Source: Candidatus Puniceispirillum sp.
GTDB taxonomy: Bacteria > Pseudomonadota > Alphaproteobacteria > Caedimonadales > UBA1908
DNA length: 64,000 nt
Direction: 5' to 3'
NCBI GenBank assembly: GCA_013822015.1
Contig: PNJU01000003.1
Location: 62,001-126,000 of the forward strand
The notes under the pieces are model-generated. The model was given only the letters and a program-made list of their open reading frames with translations. It made no database searches and was not told the DNA's origin. The position numbers and the translations under genes are program-made. This document shows positions 37,805 through 48,162 of this stretch, one piece after another. Each line of letters starts with the position of its first letter. Positions within the stretch are counted from its first letter, which is position 1.

Positions 37805-39772
37805 ATGCAAGAAAACGTGCACAGCTTTGCACCTACCCCCGATCAAATTGAAGACGCAAAGATTTCCGCCCTCAAGTACTTGGCTTGGCATGAGGAATCC
37901 CTGAATGATCCGGCAGCTTTTTGGGCCAAGCGCGCCCACGAGTATGTCACCTGGGAAGAGCCCTTTACCAAGGTCAAGGAAACATCCTTTCATTTGGAGA
38001 ATCATCACATTCGCTGGTTTGAGGACGGCCGTCTCAACGTCAGCGTGAATTGCCTCGACCGCCATCTCGAGACGCGCGGCGATAAAACAGCCATCATCTG
38101 GGAAGGCGACACCCCTGGGCATACACGTCTTGTAACCTACCGGGAGCTGCACGAGGAAGTGTGTCGCTGTGCCAATGTCTTAAAGGGCTTAGGCCTCACG
38201 CGGGGTGAACGCGTCACGATCTACTTACCTATGATTGTGGAGGCAGCCGTCTTTATGTTGGCTTGTACGCGCCTTGGGCTTGTACACTCCGTGGTTTTTG
38301 GGGGCTTTTCCGCCGAGGCCTTAGCCGGGCGTATCGAGGACTGTGAATCACGTGTCGTCATTACAGCTGACGAGGGGCGGCGCGGTGGCAAGACAGTGCC
38401 CCTGAAGGCCAATGTGGACGGCGCCATTGCCCTTCTTGATACCCCCATTGTCGAAAAAGTGATTGTTGTGGCCAACACGGGCGCGGACGTTCCCCTTGTG
38501 GAGGGACGAGACCTGGCATACGGGCTGCTGCGTGACGCGGCAAGCACAACCTGTGCGCCTGAGTCCATGAACGCCGAAGATCCCCTCTTTATTCTTTACA
38601 CTTCCGGGTCGACAGGCAAGCCCAAGGGGATGCTGCACACAACGGGCGGGTACCTCGTTTACGCCGCCATGACCCACGACCTCATCTTTGACGTGCGCGA
38701 AGACGATATTTATTGGTGCACGGCAGACGTAGGGTGGGTCACAGGACACAGCTACGTTCTCTATGGTCCCCTCTGTAATGGTGCCACCACACTCATGTTT
38801 GAAGGCGTTCCAAGCTATCCAGACTTCTCACGCTTTTGGCAAGTTATTGACCAACACCAGGTGACAACCTTCTATACCGCGCCCACGGCCATTCGCGCCC
38901 TCATGCGCGAGGGGGACGCCTATGTCACACGCACGAAGCGCACCAGTTTGCGCATTTTGGGATCTGTGGGCGAGCCCATCAACAGCGAGGCCTGGTTGTG
39001 GTATCACAACGTTGTGGGGCGCGGAAAATGTCAGATCATGGACACGTGGTGGCAGACGGAGACGGGCGGCATTCTTATCACGCCGTTGCCGGGATGTCTT
39101 CCCCTCAAGCCTGGATGCGCGACCCGTCCCTTCTTTGGCGTTCAACCAGCCATCTTGCACCAAAACGGCCGCGAGGTTATCGGCGTGGGCGAAGGGAGCC
39201 TCGTCATCACCGATTCCTGGCCAGGGCAGGCCCGCACCATCTACAAAGACCACGAGCGATTCCTGAAAACCTATTTTCATCCTTTTCCAGGGTTTTACAC
39301 CTCCGGGGACGGCGCCCACCGAGACCACGACGGCGACATCTGGATCACGGGGCGCATGGACGATGTGATCAATGTATCCGGCCACAGGCTTAGCACAGCC
39401 GAGATTGAGACGGCACTTGGTACACACCACGCGGTGGCGGAAAGCGCCGTTGTGGGCGTTCCCCACGATATCAAGGGCCAGGGTGTTTACGCCTTTGTGA
39501 CCCTTGCGGAAGGCCAAACACCCTCCCCCGCCCTTGCCAAGGAACTGGAGGCCGCCGTGCGTGAAAAGATTGGCGCCTTTGCAAAACCTGACTACATCCA
39601 GTGGGCCGGAGGACTTCCCAAAACGCGCTCCGGCAAAATCATGCGCCGCATCCTGCGCAAAATCGCCAGCGGTGAAAGTGAGCATCTGGGGGATATTTCG
39701 ACGCTCGCCGACCCAGGTGTCGTCGCCGTTCTCATTGAGGGACAAAAGCAGATCATCCCCCATGGTGTTTAA
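37805..39772 (+). CDS. acs: Acetyl-CoA synthetase
   Basis: Makes acetyl-CoA from acetate, ATP and CoA by way of acetyl-AMP. 655 residues, the family length. Adenylate-forming signature [73 protein letters not shown] and the C-terminal [15 protein letters not shown] with the catalytic and acetylatable lysine (about 610). The ATG at 37805 has TGGAG seven bases upstream; an in-frame ATG at 37784 is less likely. Its end overlaps the start of the following kinase-like gene by 11 bp, so the two are translationally coupled. Confidence 0.97.
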   Translation: MQENVHSFAPTPDQIEDAKISALKYLAWHEESLNDPAAFWAKRAHEYVTWEEPFTKVKETSFHLENHHIRWFEDGRLNVSVNCLDRHLETRGDKTAIIWEGDTPGHTRLVTYRELHEEVCRCANVLKGLGLTRGERVTIYLPMIVEAAVFMLACTRLGLVHSVVFGGFSAEALAGRIEDCESRVVITADEGRRGGKTVPLKANVDGAIALLDTPIVEKVIVVANTGADVPLVEGRDLAYGLLRDAASTTCAPESMNAEDPLFILYTSGSTGKPKGMLHTTGGYLVYAAMTHDLIFDVREDDIYWCTADVGWVTGHSYVLYGPLCNGATTLMFEGVPSYPDFSRFWQVIDQHQVTTFYTAPTAIRALMREGDAYVTRTKRTSLRILGSVGEPINSEAWLWYHNVVGRGKCQIMDTWWQTETGGILITPLPGCLPLKPGCATRPFFGVQPAILHQNGREVIGVGEGSLVITDSWPGQARTIYKDHERFLKTYFHPFPGFYTSGDGAHRDHDGDIWITGRMDDVINVSGHRLSTAEIETALGTHHAVAESAVVGVPHDIKGQGVYAFVTLAEGQTPSPALAKELEAAVREKIGAFAKPDYIQWAGGLPKTRSGKIMRRILRKIASGESEHLGDISTLADPGVVAVLIEGQKQIIPHGV

Positions 39773-40721
39773 GCACGGCTGGGAGCACGAAAGCCAGCAC
39801 GCCTTTCTTGTGGGTGATAAAGAGCTTAGGTCCTTGCTCTCCCACGCCTTTCCCGGCGAGGATCATTTATCCTGGGCGCCGCTGGGCGAGGCAGGCAGCC
39901 GCCACCTCCACTATAAAGTCACGAGCGGCGACGGAACAATCCACGTGCTACGTGTTGCGGCGCGGGCGAAGGCGCAAATGGAGAAAGAGCGCGCCCTTGG
40001 CTTGCGCATGCCGGCGCGCCTTGACACGGGGCTTCCTTCGCGCACGGGTCATGTGGAGAGCATCAGCTATAGCGTTGCCCCCTTTTGCCAAGGCGCTCCC
40101 CTCTCCCACGTGCTTTTAAGGGAAGGAGCCGCCTCCTGGCAAGACGCTGTGCGTGCATGCGGGGAAGCGCTTGCAACCTTTCGAGAGCTCACCTTCACGT
40201 CCCCTGGTTTTCTGGACGGTGAGCTCATCCCTTTTCAAGATCCTGACTTTTCAAGTCCCCAAGAGCATGCGCTCAAAATCCTGCAAAGACCCTTTGTGCG
40301 CACCTTGTTGGGCGAAACGTGCACGAAGGAGCTTGCGCAGCTGCTTGAAGCACCCCTCCCCCTTGGGACGGCGTCAAATCTAGTGCACGGGGACTTTAAC
40401 CCCGCCAACGTGTTGGTTGTGAAGCAGGGTAAAGAGTGGCACTTAAGTGCCATCCTTGATTGGGAGTTCGCTTTTTCTGGAAACAGCCTCTGGGACGTGG
40501 CCAACTGGCTGCGGGAGGCTGCGTCACTGGATGCTTGTTATACGAATGCCTTTCTTGACGGACTTGCCTCAAAAGGCTACGTGCTCCCCTCTGGGTGGCA
40601 AGAAACAACAAAGGTTCTCAACGTGATGGCGTGCCTTGATATGCTGGGACGCAAAGGGGCAGACACGCGCCCCACCATGTGTTTGGATCTTAAAAACCTT
40701 CTTACCCGATGGAGTGAATGA
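39762..40721 (+). CDS. Aminoglycoside-phosphotransferase-like (APH) family kinase
   Basis: 319 residues with the APH/choline kinase fold. The catalytic loop is [14 protein letters not shown] (His about 209, Asp 211, Asn 216) and the metal-binding motif [20 protein letters not shown]. The N-lobe opens [24 protein letters not shown], in place of a strict P-loop. The substrate is unknown; family members phosphorylate antibiotics, choline, sugars or fructosamines. The start ATG at 39762 overlaps the acs stop, so co-expression with acs is likely. At its 3' end it overlaps the convergent small cyd gene. Confidence 0.85.
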   Translation: MVFKHGWEHESQHAFLVGDKELRSLLSHAFPGEDHLSWAPLGEAGSRHLHYKVTSGDGTIHVLRVAARAKAQMEKERALGLRMPARLDTGLPSRTGHVESISYSVAPFCQGAPLSHVLLREGAASWQDAVRACGEALATFRELTFTSPGFLDGELIPFQDPDFSSPQEHALKILQRPFVRTLLGETCTKELAQLLEAPLPLGTASNLVHGDFNPANVLVVKQGKEWHLSAILDWEFAFSGNSLWDVANWLREAASLDACYTNAFLDGLASKGYVLPSGWQETTKVLNVMACLDMLGRKGADTRPTMCLDLKNLLTRWSE

Positions 40722-40848
40722 GCCACTTGATAGGATAAGCCATGGCCGTAATCGTTGCCAGTCCACCGCACCAAAGACCCACAAACCAAAGCCATTGCTT
40801 ACACTTTGGGTGCGCCTCAAGCCAGGCCCGCGTTGATTTAGTATCCAT
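40702..40848 (-). CDS. Small membrane subunit of cytochrome bd-type oxidase (DUF2474-like)
   Basis: 48 residues with one membrane helix: TRAWLEAHPKCKQWLWFVGL, then [19 protein letters not shown]. Such short DUF2474 or CydX-like proteins follow cydAB and help assemble or stabilise the oxidase. It overlaps the end of cydB by 11 bp (17 bp if an ATG at 40854 is used), which indicates translational coupling, and its 3' end overlaps the convergent kinase gene by 20 bp. Short enough to be missed by automated gene calling. Confidence 0.75.
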   Translation of the reverse strand: MDTKSTRAWLEAHPKCKQWLWFVGLWCGGLATITAMAYPIKWLIHSIG

Positions 40849-41860
40849 GCTCATGGCTCGCTTTCCCCCTAAAGACCCAGTAACAATAGGCCGTATACCC
40901 TAGAATAATGGGCAACATAGGAAGCGCCCCCACAAGCAAAAGGGAAAGCCCAGGGCCTGACGCTGCCGCGTCCCAAATGGTATACTTAAAGGGGATGAGC
41001 CAAGGAAATAAACTCACACCCAACCCCACATATCCCATGATAAACAGAAGTATGCTCAAAATAAAGGGTCTGTACTCGGCTTGCTTGCGAGAAAGATCCC
41101 GCCATAGCATGAAAAATAGGATGGCCGTGGTCACAGGAATGGGCAAAAGATAGAAAAAGTTGGGTGTCGAGAACCAAAGCGCTTCAATACGCGCATCCAC
41201 AAAGGGCATGCACACACTGACAAGGAACATGGCGAGCCCCACAAAGATCAGGACGTAAAAGGCCGCACGCCTGGCCCAGGCCTGGGTTTGCCCTTCCATC
41301 TTCATGATGATCCAAGTCGCCCCCAAAAGGGCGTACCCAAAGACCATGGCAATCCCCACCATCATGCTAAAACCCGTTGCCCAATCGAAGGGTCCTCCTG
41401 CAAAATTGCGCCCCTCCACATGGATGCCTTCCACAAAAGAGCCAAGGATAATCCCTTGGCAAAAGGCGGCGATGAGAGACCCAAAGTGAAACACATTGTC
41501 CCACACGGGGCGGGTCCGCTCACTGGACTTAAAGCGAAATTCAAAGGCAACCCCGCGCATAATCAGCCCCATGAGCATCAGGATGATGGGCATGTAAAAG
41601 GCTGGCATCAAAATAGCGTAAGCCAAAGGAAAGGCTGCGAAAAGGCCACCACCGCCCAGGATTAACCAGGTTTCATTGCCGTCCCAAAACGGCGCAATGG
41701 AGTTCATCATGGTGCTGCGCGCTTGATGGCTGGGCGCGAAGGGGAAAAGAATCCCCACCCCCAAATCAAAACCGTCAAGAAGGACGTACATGAGCACGGC
41801 CGTTGCAATTAAAAGCCCCCAGATCAGGGGCAAATCAATCATGTGCGAGAAATCAAACAT
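40838..41860 (-). CDS. cydB: Cytochrome d ubiquinol oxidase subunit II
   Basis: 340 residues with about eight to nine membrane helices. The N-terminus IWGLLIATAVLMYVLLDGFDLGVGILFPF contains the conserved Asp-Gly-Phe-Asp-Leu-Gly motif; WDGNETWLILGGGGLFAAFPLAY is the second family signature. With CydA it forms the quinol oxidase of the inner membrane that reduces oxygen to water with high affinity. It begins 11 bp after cydA. Confidence 0.96.
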   Translation of the reverse strand: MFDFSHMIDLPLIWGLLIATAVLMYVLLDGFDLGVGILFPFAPSHQARSTMMNSIAPFWDGNETWLILGGGGLFAAFPLAYAILMPAFYMPIILMLMGLIMRGVAFEFRFKSSERTRPVWDNVFHFGSLIAAFCQGIILGSFVEGIHVEGRNFAGGPFDWATGFSMMVGIAMVFGYALLGATWIIMKMEGQTQAWARRAAFYVLIFVGLAMFLVSVCMPFVDARIEALWFSTPNFFYLLPIPVTTAILFFMLWRDLSRKQAEYRPFILSILLFIMGYVGLGVSLFPWLIPFKYTIWDAAASGPGLSLLLVGALPMLPIILGYTAYCYWVFRGKASHEHGY

Positions 41861-41871
41861 AGCCGCCCCTC

Positions 41872-43278
41872 CTAGTGAACCGTTTTCTGTGTGTGACCAG
41901 CCGGGTCATTAAAGGCAACGCTTTCGATGCCATGGCGATAGAACCCCTCTGGGTCCTGGAGATCGCTCAGTCCTTTGCGCACGAGCTTCACCATGTAGTA
42001 CATCCCCGCACCAAAGACGCCGCTATACATGACCACAAAGGCCAGGAGTGACCACGCAACCTGTGGACCTAAAATGGCAGGTGACACAGACTCGGCCGTG
42101 CGCACCAGACCATAGGCCGTCCAAGGCTGGCGCCCCACTTCTGTCACGAACCAGCCTGCCAACAGCGCCACAAACCCGGAAGGAATCATAAGCATCCAAA
42201 GGCGGCGTAAGATGCGCGTATCGAAAAGTCGCCCACGCCAGTAAGCAAAAGCGCTCAAAATCCCAAGACCAATCATCAACACACCAATACCAACCATCAC
42301 GCGAAAAGACCAAAACACAACGGCCACGGGTGGACGGTCCTCTTTGGGAACAGACTTTAAGTGGGGAACACGACCAGCCCGGTCTCCCGTCAAGATCCAA
42401 CTTGCCCCTTCAGGAATGGTGACGCCGTACTTTGTTTCTTCCTCTTCCTCGTCAGGCATACCGAAAAGATAAAGGGGCACATGGTCCGTCTTGTCCCAGT
42501 TCCCTTCCATGGCAGCAACCTTGATGGGTTGGTGCTCCATGGTGTTCTCGCCGTGTGCATGCCCCACAAGCATCTGTGTTGGCGCCACGATGAGTGCCAT
42601 GAGCGTTGCCATACCCAGCATAATACGCGCCTGCGGCATATGGCGGGACTGGTGAAGATAATAGGCGCCCACGCCTCCCACAACAAAGGCTGTGCTCAAA
42701 AAGGCCGCGATCACCATATGGACGTACCGGTACGCGAAGGAAGGATTGAAAATAATGGCGATCCAATCAAGGGGCATGACGCGTCCGTCGCCCGCCATTT
42801 CAAAGCCCTGAGGCGTTTGCATCCAGCTGTTGGCGGACAGAATCCAAAAGGCCGATACTAAGGTGCCCCCGGCCACAATACACGTTGAAACGAAATGCAT
42901 ACGCGGGCTCACCCGCCCCCAACCAAAAAGCATAACGCCCAAAAATGACGCCTCTAGGAAGAAGGCTGTCAAAACCTCATATCCCAAAAGCGGGCCCAGC
43001 ACATTGGCCACGCGGTCCGAGAAAACGGACCAGTTGGTGCCGAATTGATAGGACATCACAAGACCCGACACCACACCCATACCAAAGGCCACAGCAAAGA
43101 TCTTAATCCAGAATTTATAGAGGTCCTGATAAAGGGGATTTTTTGTGGCAAGCCACCGCCATTCAATGACGGCGAGAAAGCTGGCTAACCCAATGGTAAA
43201 AGCTGGAAAGATAATGTGAAAACTCACTGTAAAAGCAAATTGAATGCGTGCAAGCAACACGGGATCAAAAAAATCCAT
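41872..43278 (-). CDS. cydA: Cytochrome d ubiquinol oxidase subunit I
   Basis: 468 residues. Haem-ligand regions are visible: FTVSFHIIFPAFTIG (His about 21), RYVHMVIAAFL, and the GRQPWTAYGLVRTAESVSP signature. The Q loop around DEEEEETKYG is short, as in the cyanide-insensitive branch, and the accompanying DUF2474-like subunit fits that branch. A strong ribosome-binding site (AAGGAGACGCA) precedes the ATG. Head of the cydA-cydB-small subunit operon, which supports life at low oxygen. Confidence 0.96.
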   Translation of the reverse strand: MDFFDPVLLARIQFAFTVSFHIIFPAFTIGLASFLAVIEWRWLATKNPLYQDLYKFWIKIFAVAFGMGVVSGLVMSYQFGTNWSVFSDRVANVLGPLLGYEVLTAFFLEASFLGVMLFGWGRVSPRMHFVSTCIVAGGTLVSAFWILSANSWMQTPQGFEMAGDGRVMPLDWIAIIFNPSFAYRYVHMVIAAFLSTAFVVGGVGAYYLHQSRHMPQARIMLGMATLMALIVAPTQMLVGHAHGENTMEHQPIKVAAMEGNWDKTDHVPLYLFGMPDEEEEETKYGVTIPEGASWILTGDRAGRVPHLKSVPKEDRPPVAVVFWSFRVMVGIGVLMIGLGILSAFAYWRGRLFDTRILRRLWMLMIPSGFVALLAGWFVTEVGRQPWTAYGLVRTAESVSPAILGPQVAWSLLAFVVMYSGVFGAGMYYMVKLVRKGLSDLQDPEGFYRHGIESVAFNDPAGHTQKTVH

Positions 43279-43329
43279 TGCGTCTCCTTCAGACCATCAT
43301 GGCTTTGTCTATTTTATGTGCAGATGATT

Positions 43330-43358
43330 TTATTAACATTTTATTAAAAAAGTGTCAA
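43330..43358 (-). promoter_or_regulatory. Putative promoter of cydAB
   Basis: On the minus strand, TTGACA (43353-43358) is followed after 17 bp by TAATAA (43330-43335) within an AT-rich stretch 50-80 bp upstream of cydA. The -35 box is consensus, the -10 box weak, which would fit a regulated promoter. No clear FNR/ANR dyad is seen. Confidence 0.4.
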
Positions 43359-43481
43359 TTTCTCGGTTATTTTCCGTAAAAGAGCGCCCTTTTTCGCCGT
43401 TACAATGGGCACATATTCTTGACAGATGGTGTGATTTTTTCTACATCTGGCAGTCACGCGCCCACATATATGTAAACACAC

Positions 43482-43937
43482 GTGCTCTTTCTTTTCCCCA
43501 TATCCCCAAAGTGGCAAGGCAGATACTTCAGAATATTTTTCTTTGCCTGCCTCTTGTCCTGCACGCCGCTTTTTCCCGCCAAGGGAAATAACACGTCTGT
43601 TGCGCTATCATTTTTTGAAGAAGTCACCTCTCCCGAGCCACAAGAAGCGTCGGCACTCCATATTGTCGATGATTTTAGCTTTCTTGAGAGCGAGGAAGAA
43701 CGCACGGCTGCCAAAGGCGCCCTGCACATGCTTGCCGCTTCCTTAGACACCCATGACTCCCTTTTATTCGCAACCCCAGTTTTTCACCAAGAAAGCCTCA
43801 TCAACATACACACCTTTTCCTTTACTGCGCACATCGCACAGGTCGCTGCGCCCCATTATTGCGCCCAGACTCTGGCGGTTCTACCCACGGCCATGCCCGA
43901 CAGCTACTTTGCCATCGCCCATTTGATCCGGGTGTGA
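43482..43937 (+). CDS. Small putative lipoprotein of unknown function
   Basis: 151 residues, not recognised. A positively charged start and hydrophobic segment end in ACLLSC, a good lipobox, so the mature protein may be lipid-anchored. The rest is acidic then mixed (VALSFFEEVTSPEPQEASA; HIVDDFSFLESEEERTAAK; TFSFTAHIAQVAAPHYCAQ). The first in-frame start is a GTG at 43482, and the true start is uncertain. It lies 51 bp upstream of gltX on the same strand. Confidence 0.5.
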   Translation: MLFLFPISPKWQGRYFRIFFFACLLSCTPLFPAKGNNTSVALSFFEEVTSPEPQEASALHIVDDFSFLESEEERTAAKGALHMLAASLDTHDSLLFATPVFHQESLINIHTFSFTAHIAQVAAPHYCAQTLAVLPTAMPDSYFAIAHLIRV

Positions 43938-43988
43938 TAGGATCGGCCTTAGCCGTATCCCCAAACCCAGAAATTCAGTGACGAAAAA

Positions 43989-45335
43989 ATGATCAAGCTA
44001 CGCTTTGCCCCCTCCCCCACAGGACTCATGCATGTGGGAAATGCCAGAACAGCCCTTGTGAATTGGCTCTTTGCCAAAAAGCATGGTGGTCAATTTATCT
44101 TACGCTTTGATGACACGGACGTTGCGCGCTCCCGTGACGAATATGCGGAGGCGATTTTACAGGACATGGCGTGGCTTGGCTGGACCCATGACGCCCTTTT
44201 CCACCAATCCAAACGCCTTGATCTTTATAGAAAAGCCTTTGAGACCCTGAAGACCGCCGGGCGCCTTTATGCGTGCTATGAAACGCCCCAGGAGCTGGAC
44301 TTTAAAAGAAAACGTCTTCTGTCCTTGGGGCAGCCTCCCGTTTATGACCGGACGGCTCTCTCCTTAAGTGATGAAGACAAAGCGCGCCTTGAGGGTGAGG
44401 GCCGCAAACCCCACTGGCGCTTTCGCCTAGAGCACCGCGCGGTGACTTGGCAGGACTTGGCCCGCGGGCCTTTATCCTATGAGGGCGGCGCTTTGTCTGA
44501 CCCCATTCTCGTGCGTGAGGACGGGACTTTTGTGTACACTTTCTGCTCCGTTGTGGACGACGTGGACATGGGCATCACCCACATCCTGCGTGGCAATGAC
44601 CATATCAGCAACACAGCCGTTCAGATTCAGCTTCTTGAGGCCCTGGGGGCGGACCCCAGCGCCATTGCCTTTGGGCACTTTCCCCTTCTTTTAGGTGAGA
44701 ACGGCGAGAGCCTCTCCAAGCGTTTGGGCAGCCTTTCCCTGCAAGAGTTGCGCGGCCAAGGCCTTGAGCCCATGGCGGTCTCGAGCTATCTTGCGCACCT
44801 GGGCACCCGCGACGAAATTACGCCAGAGCTTTCCCTTGAGCCCCTCATCGCACATTTTGACCCAACGGCTTTTTCCGCCAACACACCGAAGTTCTCGCCA
44901 ACGGATCTTGAGCGCCTAAGCAGCAAACTTGTTCACAAGATGCCGTTCACCCAGGTGAAAGAGCGCCTCGCGTCCCTGGGCCTTGCCCACATGGATGAGG
45001 CCTTTTGGCTGATCGCCCGGGAAAATCTGTCAAAGGTTGAAGACGTTCGTGACCTCTGGGCGATTTGCTTTGGAGACCTTGCTGCGCATAAACGCGAGGC
45101 AGACGCTGCGTACCTGAGCCAGGCCCTTGGTTGCCTGCCAGACGGCACCTGGGACGAGGAAACCTGGGGACAGTGGACAAGTACGCTCAAAGAGGCAACG
45201 GGACGCAAGGGGCGCGAGCTTTTCTTACCCCTGCGCTGGGCGCTCACCGCCCAAGAACACGGCCCCGAGATGAAAAAGCTCCTTCCCCTCATGGGGCGGG
45301 ATCTTGTGATCAAACGCCTAGAAAGTGCCCTGTAG
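43989..45335 (+). CDS. gltX: Glutamyl-tRNA synthetase
   Basis: Charges tRNA-Glu, and in many alphaproteobacteria also tRNA-Gln. 448 residues. Class I signatures: RFAPSPTGLMHVGNARTALV (HIGH-equivalent HVGN) and GESLSKRLGSLSLQE (KMSKS-equivalent LSKRLG). VDDVDMGITHILRGNDHISN and RFDDTDVARS are also typical. Alphaproteobacteria often have two gltX genes, and this one is the shorter type. Ends 4 bp before cysS. Confidence 0.95.
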   Translation: MIKLRFAPSPTGLMHVGNARTALVNWLFAKKHGGQFILRFDDTDVARSRDEYAEAILQDMAWLGWTHDALFHQSKRLDLYRKAFETLKTAGRLYACYETPQELDFKRKRLLSLGQPPVYDRTALSLSDEDKARLEGEGRKPHWRFRLEHRAVTWQDLARGPLSYEGGALSDPILVREDGTFVYTFCSVVDDVDMGITHILRGNDHISNTAVQIQLLEALGADPSAIAFGHFPLLLGENGESLSKRLGSLSLQELRGQGLEPMAVSSYLAHLGTRDEITPELSLEPLIAHFDPTAFSANTPKFSPTDLERLSSKLVHKMPFTQVKERLASLGLAHMDEAFWLIARENLSKVEDVRDLWAICFGDLAAHKREADAAYLSQALGCLPDGTWDEETWGQWTSTLKEATGRKGRELFLPLRWALTAQEHGPEMKKLLPLMGRDLVIKRLESAL

Positions 45336-45339
45336 ACCC

Positions 45340-46692
45340 ATGCGATTTTATAACTCAAAGTCAAAGCGTGTTGAGGACTTGAGCCCCCTTGTGCCGGGCG
45401 AGATTTCCATGTATGTGTGCGGCCCCACGGTTTATGACCGCGCCCACCTAGGCAATGCCAGACCCGTTGTGGTGTTTGACCTTTTGTACCGTCTCTTAAA
45501 AACACGCTACAGCGTCCGGTACGTGCGCAACATCACGGACATTGATGATAAAATCATGAAGGCCGCTCGGGAAAAGAACGTGCCCATCGAGGTCATCACC
45601 CAGGAAACGACCCGCGTTTTCCACGAGGAAATGGCCCTCCTTGGCGCCCTTCCCCCCACCCATGAGCCCAGGGCCACAGCCCACGTGGACGACATGATTA
45701 CGTTTATAGAAAAGCTTATCGCCAAGGGGCATGCCTACGAAGGGTCGGGACATGTGCTCTACGACGTCGCGTCACTGCCCTCTTATGGGTCCCTGTCCCA
45801 TGTATGCCAAGAGGATATGCTGGCTGGCGCCAGGGTGGAGGTTGCGCCTTACAAGAAAAACCCGTCGGACTTTGTACTGTGGAAGCCTTCAAGCGATGAT
45901 CAACCGGGTTGGGACAGCCCCTGGGGACGCGGCCGGCCTGGCTGGCACATTGAGTGCTCGGCCATGAGTTTTGCGCTTCTTGGCGAGTCCTTTGACATCC
46001 ACGGCGGCGGTCAGGATCTTCTCTTTCCCCACCACGAAAACGAGTGCGCCCAAAGTATTGGCCTTTTTGGCGAGGGCTCCTTTGCCCAGCGCTGGATGCA
46101 CAACGGGATTTTGACCGTGAACGGCGAGAAAATGTCCAAGTCTTTGGGTAACTTCCTCACGGTGGAGGAGCTTCTTGCCAAGGCCGACGGTGAATGCTTG
46201 CGCTTGGCAATCCTGTCCACACACTACCGCCAATCCCTTGATTGGACCGAGGCGACCCTGGCCCAAGCCAAGGCGGTCACGCAAAAATTCTACACAGCCA
46301 TTCGTGATTTTGAGGGTGACTTGGAAGGTGCTGTCCCAGACCCAGAGGTCCTTAACGCCCTCTATGATGACCTTAACACGCCCCTGGCCCTTGCGCGCCT
46401 GCACGCCCTGACGCACGCCGTCAACACGGCCAGTGATATAAGCGAAAAACGCGCGCACCAACGCACGCTCATTGCCAGCTCCCGCCTCATGGGCTTTTTG
46501 GAGCAAAGTGCCGCCCACTGGTTCCAAAAGGGCGATACTGACCCGTCGGACATCGCGCGCCTCATTGAGGCGAGAACAGATGCCAAGCGCGCCAAGGACT
46601 TTGCCAAGGCCGACGCCATTCGCGCAAGTCTTCTGGAAAAAGGGATTGTTTTAGAGGACACCCCCCAAGGCACCACCTGGCGCCAAGGGTGA
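45340..46692 (+). CDS. cysS: Cysteinyl-tRNA synthetase
   Basis: Charges tRNA-Cys. 450 residues. Zinc ligand and HIGH region [52 protein letters not shown] and [19 protein letters not shown] with further zinc ligands; KMSKS as [16 protein letters not shown]. The C-terminus carries the usual helical bundle. The ATG at 45340 is used, 4 bp after gltX; a GTG-type start at 45325 would overlap it. gltX-cysS is probably one operon. Confidence 0.97.
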   Translation: MRFYNSKSKRVEDLSPLVPGEISMYVCGPTVYDRAHLGNARPVVVFDLLYRLLKTRYSVRYVRNITDIDDKIMKAAREKNVPIEVITQETTRVFHEEMALLGALPPTHEPRATAHVDDMITFIEKLIAKGHAYEGSGHVLYDVASLPSYGSLSHVCQEDMLAGARVEVAPYKKNPSDFVLWKPSSDDQPGWDSPWGRGRPGWHIECSAMSFALLGESFDIHGGGQDLLFPHHENECAQSIGLFGEGSFAQRWMHNGILTVNGEKMSKSLGNFLTVEELLAKADGECLRLAILSTHYRQSLDWTEATLAQAKAVTQKFYTAIRDFEGDLEGAVPDPEVLNALYDDLNTPLALARLHALTHAVNTASDISEKRAHQRTLIASSRLMGFLEQSAAHWFQKGDTDPSDIARLIEARTDAKRAKDFAKADAIRASLLEKGIVLEDTPQGTTWRQG

Positions 46693-46706
46693 GGCGTCCG
46701 GGTGCG

Positions 46707-47069
46707 CTAAGCGTCAAGTGCGCCGCGCAGAGCCGCAAAGGGTGTTGTGTCATGGAAAAGCTCGATGCGCTTCATGAGGCCGTCTTCAAAGATGACGTGG
46801 GCGGCGGCCCGTGACACACCCACGGGTGGCAGACACGCAACGTCATACACCAGCATCACCTCATCCCCCTCGCCTAAAAGGGCACGAATGGTGAGGGCGG
46901 TGAACAACACGCTGAAACCCCGGGCGGCCCCAAGATAGGCTTCTTTCCCCTCAAGGCGCGCCAAGGGCGTGATCAAGGACACATCTGCGTGCAGATACCC
47001 GGCCATGGTCTCAAAATCCTTCTGGGCGAAGGCCTCGTAAAACTCTTTTGCAATCTGCTTATGTGTCAT
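46707..47069 (-). CDS. SnoaL/NTF2-like protein
   Basis: 120 residues, cytoplasmic. The pattern THKQIAKEFYEAFAQKDFET, then MAGYLHADVSLITPLARLEG, KEAYLGAARGF, HVIFEDGLMKRIELFHDTTPF is that of SnoaL-like domains with a role that cannot be deduced. GGAG lies six bases upstream of the ATG at 47069, and the stop codon of the secreted gene upstream overlaps this ribosome-binding site region, so translation is coupled to it. Confidence 0.75.
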   Translation of the reverse strand: MTHKQIAKEFYEAFAQKDFETMAGYLHADVSLITPLARLEGKEAYLGAARGFSVLFTALTIRALLGEGDEVMLVYDVACLPPVGVSRAAAHVIFEDGLMKRIELFHDTTPFAALRGALDA

Positions 47070-47071
47070 GG

Positions 47072-48043
47072 CTATCTCCACTGCGCCTCATGGGAACAGT
47101 AAGATCTAGAGCATACTGCTGAATCTTCTGTCAAGGGGGGCGCTTTTCCTAAGGCATTCAGGCGCTCTTCTTTTGGCAAAGCACTTACCCAGCGCAGTTC
47201 CTCTTGTGAAAGTCTCCGACATTCCTTTGCCACTGGCCAGCACGCCTCATGGGAGTCAAATCCCTGCAGCACGTCTTTCACCACAGGATAAAGGCAGGCA
47301 TCAAGCTCAGCAAGATGCATCACGACGCTCGGGCGCTGCATAGGTTCAAAGCCGGCGTCCGCAATGGTATGGAGGCGTTCTGGGGTTAAAGAAATGCCTG
47401 CAAAGACCATTGCCCTACAAAGTCCCGGCCGCACAACGCCACTCAAAAGTGCGCACAGGGGCGTAAGCTTTTCAGGTGTCAGACTGGTGATGTGGCGCGC
47501 CAGTGCCACGCGCTGCGCGGGCGCTTCAAGGGCGCTTTCAATCTTGTGACACATGTCAAGCATGGTGCACAGATGCTGGGCGGAGCATGGGGCCAAAAGG
47601 GCCATATGGCTTTGAAAATACTCACGAGTCCCATCTGAACCCATGGCGTGTTGGGCTAATCTGAGGGCTCCAATGAGGGGAATCCTTGACGCAATGGCCT
47701 TAGGGTCCTGGGACAAGATGGCGACCATCTCAAGGTGGTCGAATTGCTCATGTGCCAGATTTTCAAAAGTCTCAGGCGTATGGAAAGTTGTCTTATCAAT
47801 TAAAAAATCTTGTTCTCGCGCACACCCTGTGCGACCAAGGAGCTCTTTGAGAGGGGCAAGGTACGCAGCTTCTACGTATCGCACGGGACGTGTTTGGGCT
47901 GGGGCGCGTCCTGGCGGCGCCTTATGACGTCTGGCAAGGCCATAACCTGGGCGCCACTCACTGTAACAAGTTGCACCAACGTTGACAGAAAAAGCCAATA
48001 GAAAAAACCATAGAAAAACACGCATCTTCTGTCCCATCATCAA
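47072..48043 (-). CDS. Secreted helical protein of unknown function
   Basis: 323 residues, not recognised. Signal peptide (MRVFLWFFLLAFSVNVGA). The mature part starts TCYSEWRPGYG and is rich in helices with the recurring pattern LTPEKLTPLCALLS, LTPERLHTIADAGF, LSQEELRWVSALPKEERL, suggesting short helical repeats. It has ten or so cysteines. The end, ALPKEERLNALGKA, resembles NADPKERVTFLKK at the end of the protein at 51590, so these may be relatives. AGGAG precedes the ATG. Upstream is the MerR-type gene, divergent; downstream the SnoaL-like gene, coupled. Confidence 0.7.
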   Translation of the reverse strand: MMMGQKMRVFLWFFLLAFSVNVGATCYSEWRPGYGLARRHKAPPGRAPAQTRPVRYVEAAYLAPLKELLGRTGCAREQDFLIDKTTFHTPETFENLAHEQFDHLEMVAILSQDPKAIASRIPLIGALRLAQHAMGSDGTREYFQSHMALLAPCSAQHLCTMLDMCHKIESALEAPAQRVALARHITSLTPEKLTPLCALLSGVVRPGLCRAMVFAGISLTPERLHTIADAGFEPMQRPSVVMHLAELDACLYPVVKDVLQGFDSHEACWPVAKECRRLSQEELRWVSALPKEERLNALGKAPPLTEDSAVCSRSYCSHEAQWR

Positions 48044-48113
48044 CTCCTCTTGGGCCCCTCAACGGTGCATTAACATGAGCCTTACAAAAAGTCTAAAAAA
48101 ATGCGCGGCCCCC

Positions 48114-48133
48114 TTGACCCTATGGTAACCATA
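48114..48133 (+). promoter_or_regulatory. Putative MerR-type operator/promoter
   Basis: TTGACC at 48114-48119 is followed at once by the perfect dyad TATGGT-A-ACCATA (48121-48133). MerR regulators bind dyads lying between the -35 and -10 boxes, so this is the likely site for the regulator encoded at 48163. A matching -10 box is not obvious. Confidence 0.5.
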
Positions 48134-48162
48134 TCCTTGAGAACAGACCTCAAGGAGGATGT

